Assembly (NCBI GenBank): GCA_029718625.1
Contig: CM056395.1
Span: forward strand, 24,370,899 to 24,434,898
Source of the DNA: Synaphobranchus kaupii
Taxonomy: Eukaryota; Chordata; Actinopteri; Anguilliformes; Synaphobranchidae
Direction of reading: 5' to 3'
Length of the DNA: 64,000 nt
This document shows, one piece after another, positions 24,339-36,019 of this stretch. The notes below the pieces were generated by a model. That model ran no database searches, was not told where the DNA came from, and saw nothing but the letters and a program-made list of their open reading frames with translations. The position numbers were made by a program, and so were the translations under genes. The number at the start of each line of letters is the position of its first letter. The stretch's first letter is position 1.

Positions 24339-24390
24339 CCTACTAGTTTCATTAATTTAAATTCTAATTAAAATGAATGAAACTAGTAGG
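24339..24390. repeat. Perfect 15-bp stem palindrome
   Basis: CCTACTAGTTTCATT (24339-24353) is the exact reverse complement of 24376-24390, with a 22-base AT-rich loop that can pair further. It may be a cruciform-forming site or relic of a small inverted-repeat element. Confidence 0.75.
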
Positions 24391-24823
24391 ACCATGTTGA
24401 CACCAGTTCAGCATTGAATCTGGAAAATGTATTGCCATCTTTTAGCGGAAAAAAATAAAAATAAAAAAAAACCCGCTTGTCAACCCCTTATGAATGAGAA
24501 ATGAGTTAAATTTTCAGCTCACGGGTCTCAGCTTTATTATATGGTTGGCTATACAGTCGTGCAAAGACAATTGAATCACTAATTAATTATAATACATTGA
24601 AAATAAATGCATGAGGACTATTTTTCTTGAACTTTTTAAAGTGTATTCAGGCCTACTCTGCACATGTCCTTGTAGTCAAGGCATTTAGCGATATCAGAAC
24701 AACTCAAGTCTACATCTTAAAATGAGCTGATAAGCTAAAGTGATGAAGTAAAACAGCTCAATTCAAAGTATTATTGTGCGTATGAATACATTGTGTGTAG
24801 CCTTTAGAGAATATATTTTAAAA

Positions 24824-24833
<10 letters not shown>
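24391..24833. other. Unique AT-rich sequence, nothing recognised
   Basis: No recognisable features. Confidence 0.4.
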
Positions 24834-24858
<25 letters not shown>

Positions 24859-24863
24859 CACAC
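24834..24863. repeat. (GCAC)n microsatellite
   Basis: About seven GCAC tetramers followed by CACAC. CpG-containing alternating purine-pyrimidine sequence, capable of Z-DNA. Confidence 0.95.
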
Positions 24864-27516
24864 TTCAATTTCATTTTAAGTTTTCCTGGAAGGGAGGGTA
24901 GGTGTTTCATATGGAACAGGATTCCTACACTTGGATATTGATGACTCAAGTATGAATCCTCCAGAGGATGTGCTGTGTCGGTCTGCATTGTCTGGACTGC
25001 ATACCACAGGGCGTAATGGATTTGCCTGCCGTTTCAAGCCGTTCCGTGCCTTAACCTGTTTCCCACCATCTTAAATGGATCAGAATGTACCAATACCAAT
25101 CCTCAACTCAGTACATTGTGATGCCATTGCAGAATTGATTCTGTATTTGACTACCAATGTCTGTTTACCCATTTATTTTCCCCCATTGATTCATTTGGTA
25201 ATTCAGGACCATTACAGAACATTTAAAACATCAAACTACATTGCTGTTACAATATCAAAATGGTAAACAAGGATGGCTAAATTAAAATAAAAAGATATTT
25301 ATTGGAATGATCTGGCACAAATGCAAGAGGCAGCCATTTTGTTTGGTACCTGGTTTGCTTTTATCATACATTCCTAATATTTGTGGGGTAGCTCTAGACA
25401 ATATAAGAAAATATACTACCTTTTTTATTTTAAAATTTTTTGTGGGTAATTCAGGTGGCACCTTCCCCAGTTGTAAACTTCACAATCTTTCACTTACCTC
25501 AGGCTCTAAACTGAGATGTTTCATCACAGATTTTTAATATTTAGATAAAGAAAGTAAATTGGGAGACACTCAAACGGTGAAACAGACGTGTCAACATGTT
25601 TCTATTACAATAGTTTTGTGTCAGTTTACACGTTTGGGGTCAATTTGACATAATTTGACATCATAAAATGTCAAGATAATATGATGGTTAAGAATGTTAC
25701 TTTAGCATTCTTTAAAGCCATGAGACAAAATGGTCCTTTTCTACTGTTTCAGTCATATCTTTGTTAGGAACTAGACAGGGGTATGGCAGCGTGGTTTGAG
25801 AAGGCAAAAGGGCACTAGCTTGGCCTCAGTTGAATCCATGGCCAGGGGGAAATGCTGGGAAGTTCATTCATCACAGGGCCTACTACAAATGGGAAGCTCG
25901 GCTTTTTGATGCTCCGATTATTTCCCAGTTATTTGAATGTTTTGATCTCAACTTCAAAGATATGATTGTGCTTTATTCACGCCTTTGAAAATCTAAAGAG
26001 GTCTGACAATCCCCTCAGTTCTCTGGGCTTTAATTTCAGTTAAAAAAATAAATAAATAAATAAATAAATAGTCGAACCCTAATGCCACCCCTACCGCCCC
26101 TACCATGGACATCAGACAGATCTTATCCTTATGAAACCATGGGAGTGTTTCATTTCTCTTGACGTTATTACAAATGGCTGCCTGAAGTACTCTAGTCAAA
26201 TTGCTTGTTAAATGCAGGGCATGTGTGTGACTGTTTCCATTAAGATCACTTGATCTATAAAAGTAAAGAAATGTAGGCATGCTAGGCATTTAGATCTGGG
26301 CCCAGTATAAACTAGAGAGAAGTGTCTCTTTTCATTAAACCCTTATGTGATATTTCTAAAATTGCCAAACTTGAGGGGGGAAAGATAACTTGAAAAACAT
26401 TGCAGTGGCCATAAAGCTGGTTTGGACTTAATTGAATTTGATCAAGATGGCTCAGGCCTTGACATTTCTATAGAACATCCAAACGCATCCTTGATTTTTC
26501 CCATTAAAACCACAAGTTTGCATGATGGCAGTGATACAGTCGTTGGTACAGTACTTGTGCTGAAGGACCAGATGAACCAGGTCCTTTGTAGCAGTTGGCA
26601 GTGGCATGATTAGGTTACATTGCAATCACTGCACACTGCCAACTGTTCCACCTGGGAGCCCTGAAAATCAGCATAACAGAAGTTTTTTTATTCCAAGGCG
26701 TTGTTCTGAAATCGTTTCCACTGTAGAATTCTGCATGGAATTATGCGTGTTGCGCCCAAAATGCGTTCTTTACTCAGAAAGATCACTGAAGCGGAAAGGG
26801 CAGACACCTTGTCATTCAGCTATTCTTGGCGACACTTAAAACTTTCATAAAAACGAAATCAGCCAAATTTCAGAGTGGAAAACGAGAGCTTTGCGCTGAA
26901 GTGCAATTTGCACGTTTCGGGGGGTCGGTCGGAAATCGGATGCACCTGTGACCGTCGCAAAGAGAGGAGCTTGATTTGTGGGGAAGGGGAAAGATCTCAC
27001 GCACAAGCACTCGTACAGAGATACAAGTGCAGCACGCAGCTGCAAATACTTAAACTGCCCTTCCTGCACAGCGCAGATAAGATCAAATACTGCGGAAGGT
27101 TCCAAAATGGAACTCAAAGTCCAATGACATCACAGGCAAAAATACTTGATAATCTACTGTGGCATAAAGCAATACTCCATATGAGCATGCCTCAAGCGCT
27201 GTACCGTGGGAATGCCGTGGGGCATACAAATGTTGGGATCACGAATGCCCATTCAGAGCCCAATAATCGTTTTTCCTTATAACCCCTTTTCTGCGGGTGC
27301 CCACTGAGATCACACTGCAACTGAAAAATGCTTCCCAGCACCACACATAGAAGACCCAGAAGGGACAAACTAAATGAAAACTCAAATAAAATGGAGTTCG
27401 AAAGGAAGATAAACTATAAAACTCTAAAACTCTCCAATCAAGGACCCCTACGCCTAACGGAAATCAACCTTGAAAAGAAAATTAAAGAGAAAAACCAAAG
27501 GACATGGCAATATACA
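24864..27516. other. Unique intergenic sequence, nothing recognised
   Basis: Includes an (AAAT)n run near 26043-26070. Open frames up to 135 codons at about 26845-27282 lack recognisable domains on either strand and are probably chance. Confidence 0.45.
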
Positions 27517-27518
27517 TA

Positions 27519-29049
27519 CACTACTCACAAAAAGTTAGGGATATTTGGCTTTCGGGTGAAATTTATGGAAAATGTAAGTTCACGCTACAGTGATATTATA
27601 CGTATCATGAAAGTAGGGCATTTAAGTAGAAGCATGCAATGGTGATTTCCTCATCTCAAACAATTTATTGAAACAAAAGCCAACAACAGTGGTGGGTATA
27701 CCACAACAAAAATGTCAATGTCTCAATAACTTGTCATGTGCCCTTGAGCATCAATTACAGCTTGACAACGACGTCTCATGCTGTTCACAAGTCGACTTAT
27801 TGTCTGCTGAGGCATGGCATCCCACTCTTCTTGAAGGGCGGCCCTCAGGTCATTGAGGTTCTGGGGTACAGAGTTACGAGCCTCTACACGGTGAGTCAGC
27901 TGATCCCATAGGTTTTCTATGGGATTCAGGTCTGGAGAAAGTGCAGGCCACTCCATTTGAGGTACCCCAGTCTCCAGCAGCCTTTCCCTAATGATGCGAC
28001 CTCGATGAGCTGGAGCATTGTCGTCCATGAAGATGAAATTAGGCCTGTGTTGTTCATGCAGGGGCACAATGACTGGATTAATGATGTTATTCAGGTAGTA
28101 TGGGCTTGTCACTGTACCATTCACAAAGTGTAGGGCAGTTCTGTATTGACTAGACACACCTGACCACACTGTAACACCGCCACCACCAAAGGGTCGTCTG
28201 GTGACAACAGTGGCTGATGCATAGCGCTCTCCTTGACGTCTCCAACATCGTTGGCGGCCATCATTTCTGCTCAACGTGAATCGACTTTCATCAGAGAACA
28301 GCACTGAGGCCCACTGGTCCCTCGTCCAGCGTAAATGCTCCCTGGCCCATGCAAGACGATGACGCCTGTGCCTGGTGGTGTGGTCAGGTACCCTTGCAGA
28401 TCGTCTAGCACGCAGACCACGCTGATGTAAACGGTTTCGAATGGTCTGACGTGACACTTGGGTGCCTCTCACCTCCCTTAAATGTGCCTGGAGTTGAGTG
28501 GCATTCATCATCCGGTTCCGCAGGGCACTGTTCACAATGAAGCGGTCATCAGTGTGGGATGTGGCCAAAGGACGTCCACTTCTATGCCTTTCTGTGACTC
28601 TTCCAGTCTCTCTGTGTCTCTGTTGCAACCTGCTGATGACACTCTGTGACACTCTAAGCTCAGTGGCCACTTCCCTCTGAGAACATCCTGTTTGAAGCCT
28701 CGCAATGGCGAGGTACTGTTGATCAATTGTTAGGTGTCGTCTTGGTCTCATGATGTCAAAATGTGAACAGCATGATGAAGAGGACTGTTTAAATACCAAT
28801 TCTAATTGAACCAGGAAATTTATTAGTCGATTCATGGATCAAACACCTGTTGTGAATTTTGCCGTTCAGCTCCTTGTTAGAGAACAGCAAGTTGTGCAAA
28901 AAGTACTGAAACATTGAATAGTTGGACATGTGCATTCAAAAGTTTAGAGAAGGTCAAATTAATTTCACCTGTAAAGGTTATAGAGCATTTTAGGTTCATC
29001 CTGAAATTTCACCCGAAAGCCGAATATCCCTAACTTTTTGTGAGTAGTG
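27519..29049 (-). mobile_element. Complete Tc1/mariner-superfamily transposon, 1531 bp
   Basis: Both ends start CACTACTCACAAAAAGTTAG, and the inverted repeats match at 45 of the first 46 positions (single difference GATATTTGG versus GATATTCGG). Each end abuts TA (27517-27518 and 29050-29051), the duplicated Tc1 target. The single intact transposase gene lies on the minus strand, with about 300 bp before its start and about 200 bp after its stop. Near-identical ends and an undamaged gene suggest recent insertion. I cannot name the subfamily from sequence alone. Confidence 0.95.
27723..28751 (-). CDS. Tc1-like transposase, intact, DD34E
   Basis: A 342-residue cut-and-paste transposase that would bind the element's terminal repeats and reinsert the element at TA sites in the nucleus. 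The N-terminal helix-turn-helix region spans about residues 7-50 ([20 protein letters not shown]). An AT-hook-like SGRP follows at 58-61, and a second helix-turn-helix at about 84-117 ([15 protein letters not shown]). The catalytic triad is visible: Asp154 in LFSDESRF, Asp244 in FMDDNAPAH and Glu279 in LNPIENLW, with exactly 34 residues between the second Asp and Glu. A glycine-rich [10 protein letters not shown] motif lies at 187-196. The frame is open 28 codons further upstream, but MRPRRHLT at 28751 fits the usual family length of about 340 residues. There are no internal stops or frameshifts. Expression and activity are not shown by sequence. Confidence 0.95.
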   Translation of the reverse strand: MRPRRHLTIDQQYLAIARLQTGCSQREVATELRVSQSVISRLQQRHRETGRVTERHRSGRPLATSHTDDRFIVNSALRNRMMNATQLQAHLREVRGTQVSRQTIRNRLHQRGLRARRSARVPDHTTRHRRHRLAWAREHLRWTRDQWASVLFSDESRFTLSRNDGRQRCWRRQGERYASATVVTRRPFGGGGVTVWSGVSSQYRTALHFVNGTVTSPYYLNNIINPVIVPLHEQHRPNFIFMDDNAPAHRGRIIRERLLETGVPQMEWPALSPDLNPIENLWDQLTHRVEARNSVPQNLNDLRAALQEEWDAMPQQTISRLVNSMRRRCQAVIDAQGHMTSY

Positions 29050-29051
29050 TA

Positions 29052-29848
29052 TATGCAAAAAACCAAGTCCCATTGACACTAAAAATCTAAGAAATCTTTC
29101 AACAAACACAAAAAAATCTGGTTCATTCTGGTATAAGGCCAACCTATTTGCACGTAAACATAATCTATTTGCACGCAAACATTTGTTTTGACAAATGAAA
29201 TCTTTCCATGGTCTAATCCGAAATTTCTAGCAAGTAATTGACTCGAGGTTCCTGGAATGTAACAGTAGTTTAAGCACTGTTATTTCTTTACACTGTGTAC
29301 AGCTTGTTTGATTGCTGGGCTGCCTCGTTTGTTGTGGCCATTGTTTGACGTGGCCATTGATGTGCGGGCTGACCAGATGTCCTTTTTCTCCCCCAGACAT
29401 TTCTTCTTTTTGGGACCGAAAATATCCTTCCAGGCGGCTTTTCTAAATTCCTAGCTTATGTTAGCTTATGCTCATTCCATAGGCCATATATAAACAAATA
29501 GCCTAGTAATATGTTCATAATGCCCCACCTATCCCTTTCCTCTTTTTTTAAATCCAATATGTTATTCAGGATGGCAAAGTGAAAACATTCCTACAGAAAA
29601 AAAAGTATGTATAATGTACGTACTGCGTTCAGAGAGACATTACAAATGCCATCTTCCTGAATTACAATGACACATGAAATAATGGAAATTCACAGAATAT
29701 AACGTATGAAGTCATTCTCTATTTTTTTCCTTTCTTCTCCAGATATAAATCAAAAACATTCTCTCCAGCAGTGCTCCAGCTATTCTCTTTATCTACCCAC
29801 ACAGTCACCACTGTCTTTGAAACCACAATGGAAAAACTCCACTGAACA
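29052..29848. other. Unique sequence, nothing recognised
   Basis: A short direct repeat, ATCTATTTGCACGCAAAC and a variant, lies at about 29145-29180. No gene recognised. Confidence 0.45.
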
Positions 29849-29885
29849 GATTCATCATCATCATCATCATCATCATCATGATCAT
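29849..29885. repeat. (ATC)n microsatellite
   Basis: About ten TCA/ATC triplets followed by ATT triplets. The poly-His frame is an artefact. Confidence 0.95.
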
Positions 29886-30236
29886 TATTATTATTTTATG
29901 TGCATAATCATCATTCCATAAACATGAATGACATGCTCATCAAATTCCGTATCTGTCCAAGATTATTCCTAATGAGTTATTCCTAACTTGTAAATGTGTT
30001 CCTGTGTCTTCTGCCTGCAATATTATTGCGTTCTAACAACCACGTTCCTAAATAACAGCTGCATTAATCTGTATTAAAGCCTTTCTCAGCCACAGAAAAA
30101 TATAAAATCCTGGCAGTATTTTTCAGACAAAAAGCTAATACTGCAGAATAGTGTATTGATTTGGTCCAACAGCATATTGGTTATTTGTTGACCCTGAAAC
30201 GATTAACATACAGTAGCTGATGCAATCTTAATAATA
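29886..30236. other. Unique AT-rich sequence, nothing recognised
   Basis: No recognisable gene or repeat. Confidence 0.4.
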
Positions 30237-30455
30237 ATAATATGTGGTATAATGGTTAAGGAACTGAGCTTGTAACCGAAAGGTCACGGGTTCGACTCCC
30301 AGGTAGGTCACTGCCGTTGTACCGTTGAGCAAGATACTTAACCTGAATTGCTCAGTGTATATCCAGCTGTATAAACGGACACTATGTAAAAACACATGCA
30401 AAAGCTGAGTCAGTCTTTATGGATCAGAGCGTCTGCTAAATGCCTGTAATATAAT
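30237..30455 (+). mobile_element. tRNA-derived SINE with UnaL2/L2-like tail, copy 2
   Basis: Plus-strand copy: head GTGGTATAATGGTTAAGGAA (A-box-like), B box GGGTTCGACTCCC, middle ATCCAGCTGTATAAACGGAC, tail GGATCAGAGCGTCTGCTAAA then TGCCTGTAATATAATG. AATAATAATA-type sequence on both sides may be the target duplication. Not a functional tRNA. Confidence 0.85.
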
Positions 30456-33360
30456 GCAAGAATAATAATAATAACCAAATCAAACCTGTGTAAATCGTGA
30501 GTAGCATTTGCATTGATGGAAACAATCTGCATAAAGAACATTAATAAGCATGAATGCCCCACTATATCGCTGGCAGTAATGAATAATTTAAGACATAAAT
30601 AAGATGGCCCTGAAAACTAGGCCCTGAAATTGCATTAATGGACATTTAAATTAGTCACACTTCAGATCTAGGTGGTGGGGGCCCTAAAATCCTTAAAAAT
30701 TGTTATTCTAAAGTTTGAATAACATGGTTGAATCACCTGTTGATATAATTTGCTCAGGACAGAGAATTACAATTTTTGGCACTTAATTCTAAAGCAGCTG
30801 GAGATGGAAAATTAATAGACTTGGATGAAAATGATTTAATCAAAATTATTTCAATTACTCTAATTATATAACTAAATTTTATACTTCCTTCATCAGAGAA
30901 TAAGAGGTGGGTTTAAATACTGATTCAAACTAACTTTAATGGCAGTTAACTTTTAAAACTTAACAGCTATTTCCATTCTCTATGTATATTTTATTATACT
31001 TTAGTACACACCCAATCTTTTCATCTTCTTCATATAATTATTCATTGCACTTTATATGGCAAATATGACAAGAAAATCCATTTTCATACTACGGTCAATC
31101 TGCTGTTCAGACAGCTGATCTTTAAAGAACCTGATATATATTTATTTTTTAATTTTTTTTGCAAAATCTGGACAGTTATCTAAGAAGTATATATATATAT
31201 ATTTTTTTTTACTTCTAATGGTTGTCATTCATATATTTGGCTGCTGAGGAGCACAGGACATATTTACCATTGGATATCTCTGCTGAACAGTGATGTGAAA
31301 ATGTGTGTGATCATGTAGCCTTATTTGCCCACGTCTCTTCCCTGAGAAATGCCTGGACAGGCGACCGTTTCAGAAGTTTCTCTCCAAGATCTATGAATCA
31401 TTAATCTGCCCCTCGCTTCAGATTCAATTGAACCAAGTGACATGTGAAAACTGAAGGATTTAATCTTATATATGCTGGAGGAAGATCCACCCTATGCTGA
31501 ATGGAGGATGTGCAGTGAAATCAAGGTAGGCATTTTTAACAGGTATTGAATAGATTTACAGAGACATGCAGAAAAGGTGGGAATGTCTCAGATGTCTATT
31601 TTACATCATTTCCATTCAAGTAGTTGTAAACATGTTTGGATTCAATTCAACCAATTCAGTGAAGGAACCAAAATCTTGTTCATGATTTGTAAAATCTCCA
31701 TGGAACATTTACAGGTGCGTTTCAAACCCTGAATTGAATTTCGTTCCATTTTCTGAATTGACGGAATTGAAATGGAACTGACTCCAGTTTTGAGCATGAT
31801 GTCACCCAATAACCTCAAAGTATCGGCACCATTCCTGAAAGCTGTCGGGCCAGCAGGGTGAATAGAACCTCACTGTTGTCTCAAATGGACATGAGATAAT
31901 CACCACAATTAATACAGAACAATTGAAGGAAGTCATGACTCTAACCCTGACAATCTGTTATCTTTGTAATATCTTATCTTTCAATGCCACTTTAAGCAAT
32001 TTAGCAGAATAGATTATGCATAATTGCCCGAACGCTCTACTTTTGAATTGATCTTATGTCTGCCTTTGGGAATACCGTACAATTCATGCTCAATGAACTG
32101 CGGATATTGAAAATTGTTCCGAAACGCATACCAAATAATGAATTTCCATTCATTATTCAGCTAAATTCAATGGGATATGGATTAATTAATCTCTGTAAGG
32201 GGTGATATCTCCCTAAGGTATTCAAATGTAACATTCGGTTTAATTATGGATCATTAAATGTACACAAGAACACAGTTGTCTTAGTGGTAAAATCAGATTT
32301 TCCATAAGTAGCGTTCTGCATCTCCAGCTGATGTTGAGTAGACTACAGAAATAAAACGAGGCACTTTGCCCTGTTATTTTATCGTTAGCTGCCCTTTGAC
32401 CCACTGCTTTACACCAAATTAATTCTTAATGATATATTTACTCATGAAAATGTCCTCTGTGGGCTGTAAGTGCCAGATACAAGAAAAAGCAGGAGTCATA
32501 ATAACAATTAAACGTTCGTCAAATATATTACTGTGCAGGCTCTGCCGAGATGCCAAAAGGGATTTTAGAAAAATAAGAAATATTGATTCCTCCTTACATT
32601 TCAATAATAAATCAAATTGAGTGTTGCTTTGTTTAATTCCTTGCATGCCATTATGAGCTCGGTGGTTGCAATGAAAAATGCTGAACAGAAGCATGCCATT
32701 TTGCTAAACACATTATTCACAGTTAAGGACAAGGAATTTGGCACATTACAGCTGGGATTAAGGCAATTTCTTTGAGTCTAAGAGTGCGCAGTGAAATTAA
32801 TGAAATGTGATGTCATTTGCCTCTTCATACACAACTTTCCCCCATGTAGTTACAGTGACACGGCCTGAAGGTCAGGCTAACTATAAGTTGCTCTCCTTGA
32901 AAACGTTATCATAGATGTGGAAGTGGATTTTATTTGTAAACGATTTCACGCAGTCTGTTTTTTTCTTGTGAGCAAGACTGCAGTTATTGCAGTTTGTATA
33001 GCGAGGCCTGTAGTACAATAACTCCTTTGATTGCAAGATTGAGGCTGCAGATCAAAGTGACTCCCCTTGCCAGATGGTCGAGTTGATGAATTGATGCAAG
33101 ATATGCTCTCAACATAGAGACTTTCTCTCTGAAGGCCTTTGAGTGACACCCACACACACACGAATCAGAGAATTCCTCTCGATTACTCGGCAGTGCAGGG
33201 GATAGACTGACACACTCATCGACTGTCCAGTGTGAATGAGTGTACATTTCACCCATTTCAGCTTAAATGGACACTATTGTTGTCATTAAGTGTGTGTCCT
33301 CTGCCTTTCTTTGTTTCTTTATTATTCAAGCAAGGGCGGCGGGGGGTAGTGTACATTCAC
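30456..33360. other. AT-rich, repeat-poor block
   Basis: The longest interval in the window without a clear transposon; only a short TA run (about 31189-31202) and T-runs interrupt it. About 31700-31790 has GAATTGAA/TTCAATTC-type sequence resembling a fish repeat, uncertain. About 32340-32830 is the best conserved noncoding candidate. No exon recognised. Confidence 0.45.
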
Positions 33361-33622
33361 AATATATTTTACGTGATTTTATTTAATAATTATTATTAAA
33401 GATGACAATCATCAATTAAATCACCAAACTCCTTGATAGGTCAGTCGAACGGTAACCTGGTGGAATCAACCAACAAGTCTAAATCAGGTAGAAAATATAT
33501 TTTACGTGATTTTATTTAATAATTATTATTAAAGATGACAATCATCAATTAAATTGCCAAACTCGTTGATAGGTCAGTCGAACGGTAACCTGGTGGAATC
33601 AACCAACAAGTCTAAATCAGGT
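33361..33622. repeat. Tandem duplication, 133-bp period
   Basis: The 129 bp at 33361-33489 recur at 33494-33622 with three substitutions (AAATCACC/AAATTGCC, ACTCC/ACTCG), separated by four bases. Both copies end GTCTAAATCAGGT. The high identity implies a recent duplication. Confidence 0.95.
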
Positions 33623-33977
33623 CATAAAGTTGAATAATTTTATTAAATTAAAAACATAATGACTTGAAATCATACATTCACTAATGAATGTAGGCTGACT
33701 ACTTATAAGTTACAAAAGACATTAAACCAGACATTAATTAGAAGATACCAGTAAAAAGAGAGAGACCGATACGCTTTTATTATTTTTAATTGCTAGTATT
33801 TACCCTCCTCCAGCATAACAGGAACAAAATGATCGCAACCAAGGAACCACCACCACAAAAATAAAAGAGGATGTATTCACCAACTCCAACTGAACTGAAC
33901 TTTTTTTTATCCAGCTGCTCCCTAAGTACCTACCCCACAGGGAGGGGATCCCTGCCCTGATTGTGTTAAGCTGCGGA
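33623..33977. other. Unique sequence, nothing recognised
   Basis: AT-rich noncoding DNA ending in a G-run. Confidence 0.4.
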
Positions 33978-34003
33978 GGGGGGGGGGGGGGGGGGGGGGG
34001 GGG
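33978..34003. repeat. G homopolymer, about 26 bases
   Basis: Uninterrupted G run, potential G-quadruplex; the true length is uncertain in any assembly. Confidence 0.95.
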
Positions 34004-34539
34004 TAATTCATGATAAGGACTGGTTTATCTAAAGGCGGACGATTTCTTATTAATTAAAGTGATCTTATGTTGTTAAGGGCCGGACTGAGCACCATAAAAC
34101 TACTATTAAAAGGTTTTAGCCTCTTTTTAAATACATCAAACATGAATATGAATACATTGAATAGTAATACCATCCCAAAGAAAGGGAAATTTGCTCTTGC
34201 TTTTAACAGCATTCGGTGATAGTTTCTTTGGGAATTTTTTTCTTCCTGTCATGTGATGCAGTAAGAATCCTGCCCACTTATCTGTTTCTCTGAAGAAAAG
34301 AGACACAAAATCCCAAGTCAAGAGTATTTGCTTAATAAGTTTAATAAGTTCAGCTCTAGCTCTTAAAAGTTAGCTATTAGACCCTAAAGTGTTAAGCTCA
34401 CTTTTGATATGGTAGTTTGGTAGTGATACTGGCCTGTATCCAATCTAAATGTGTCCTTAACTTTGACTTAGAAGTAGATGCAAGCATTGCATTTTATCTT
34501 GGCAAACTTAGTTCAATTGGTTAGTTTAGTGACAGCTTT
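34004..34539. other. Unique sequence, nothing recognised
   Basis: No gene or repeat recognised. Confidence 0.4.
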
Positions 34540-34798
34540 TATTTATTTATTTACCTTTATTTATAGAGGGTAGGTTGACTGAGCACACATGCTCTTTTAC
34601 AGCAACGCCCTGTTAATGCTCCCCCAATTAGCCTAACCTGCATGTCTTTGAATTGCGGGAGGAAACCGGAGTACCCGGAGGAAACCCACGTGGACACGGG
34701 GAGAACATGCTAACTCCACACAGAGGGGTCCCATCTGGGATTCGAGCCCGGGACCTTCTTGCTGTGAGGCGACAGTGCTATCCACTGCACCACCGCTG
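34540..34798 (-). mobile_element. DANA/mermaid-type SINE with AAATAAA tail
   Basis: On the minus strand the head reads GGTGGTGCAGTGGATAGCAC and TCGCCTCACAGCAAGAAGG with B box GGGCTCGAATCCC, then the V-SINE-like body GTGGAGTTAGCATGTTCTCC and GTTTCCTCCGGGTACTCCGG, and a 3' end of TATAAATAAAGGT plus AAAT repeats. The head and body match the SINE at 36020-36367 but the 3' end differs, so they are separate subfamilies. Confidence 0.85.
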
Positions 34799-35085
34799 AA
34801 CTCGACCAACTCTGTTTGTGAAGACAAAAAAAATGTATTGTTAAATTTTAATTGTTAGCCAAAGATATTAAGGACAACATTAACGTCGATGAAATCCCAG
34901 CCATATAAGGACGGAAACAGAATGAAAAAAAATAAAATAAATACAGCACACGAAAGAACTAAACATAACTCCAAATGTTAAATGCCACACGTATTTATTT
35001 TTATAGATGCCACGGGCAATACAAGTGAAATAACATTTTTCATGCATCATACAATGTATTGTATCTACCTATCTATCTCCCAATT
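34799..35085. other. Unique AT-rich sequence
   Basis: No gene or repeat recognised. Confidence 0.35.
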
Positions 35086-35115
35086 TACTGGGAAACATTG
35101 AAAATGCAACATATA

Positions 35116-35162
<47 letters not shown>

Positions 35163-35201
35163 AACCAACATCATATGTTGCATTTTCAATGTTTCCCAGT
35201 A
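35086..35201. mobile_element. Inverted-repeat element with perfect 29-bp arms around (TA)n
   Basis: The arm at 35086-35114, beginning TACTGGGAAACATTGAAAAT, is the exact reverse complement of 35173-35201. A long TA run (about 35118-35158) occupies the centre. The arms begin and end with TA, compatible with a mariner-type MITE whose interior became a microsatellite. Transcribed RNA would fold into a long hairpin. Confidence 0.7.
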
Positions 35202-35997
35202 TATATTTATATATATATATATATTTTTTACAATGCTGGAACACTAACAGAGTTACAGATGTATTGCTTAGACGCAAAATAGTGCATTGTGTATTATGAA
35301 GGGGTCGTTTGTGCGACGCGTTTTGTTTTGTGTGACAATCCTGCCCGTTTAAGACGAGGCGCCAGGGGGTCCGTTCCTCGGCAAATGGAGTTCAGAATGT
35401 CAAGTGTCTTCCATTAGCTGTTAGCATTGCGTCTGCTCGCCGCGCCGTCGACATTACATTTATTTCTCACTCAAGAAATCATATTCCGCTCGGCGGGAAG
35501 GGGGCGGATCATGGGGTAGATGGGCGTGAGGGGCTGTGTTTGCACGGTGTTCACCGTGGCGCACATTCAAACATCGAGCAGCCTCAGAGCTTCTGGCCTG
35601 AATTGGGGTCAGTAACTCATCATTTCGCGCAATGGCATTCACTAAATATTTACATCTTCTTCTCTGCACGTTGGTACATAAGCCAGGCAGAGATTTTTTT
35701 TTCTTGTGCCACGGTGCGTCACAGTGCATCGATGCTGTATTGCCTGTTAGAAAAAAAAGCAGCTCTGTCGCCATAAAGACATCAATTCATATCGAGCTCT
35801 GCGAGTCGAGCGATACGTCGCTTTCATTGTAAACCATCTTCATGAGGTGTGATGCACGATCCCTGTCTGATGTCATATATACGGTGTTTATCCTGGAGAA
35901 CAGGGAAAAAATAAACTGTGATGGAGTGTGTCAGAGCGCGACAGAATATATATACGACATTCAGCACAAAAAAAAGATCTATCCAAGATTTAAGATT
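35202..35997. promoter_or_regulatory. Unique sequence with CpG-rich patch
   Basis: CpG density is high at about 35300-35560 (TTTGTGCGACGCGTTTTG, CTCGCCGCGCCGTCGACAT). No promoter elements or exon recognised. The remainder is unique. Confidence 0.3.
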
Positions 35998-36019
35998 TTA
36001 GGTGTGCATGATTCCTGTC

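Noticed and set aside
26845..27282. Frame of 135 codons next to the Tc1 element, considered as an exon or captured gene
   Set aside because: No recognisable domain, open antisense frame over part of it, and it lies outside the element's terminal repeats.
28532..28726. Second small gene inside the Tc1 element on either strand
   Set aside because: These are out-of-frame shadows of the transposase gene with no independent signals.
33978..34003. G-runs (also near 23393, 61834 and, as C, 50961) as functional quadruplex switches
   Set aside because: Structure potential is real, but homopolymers of this length are common in fish and unreliable in assembly; nothing links them to a gene here.
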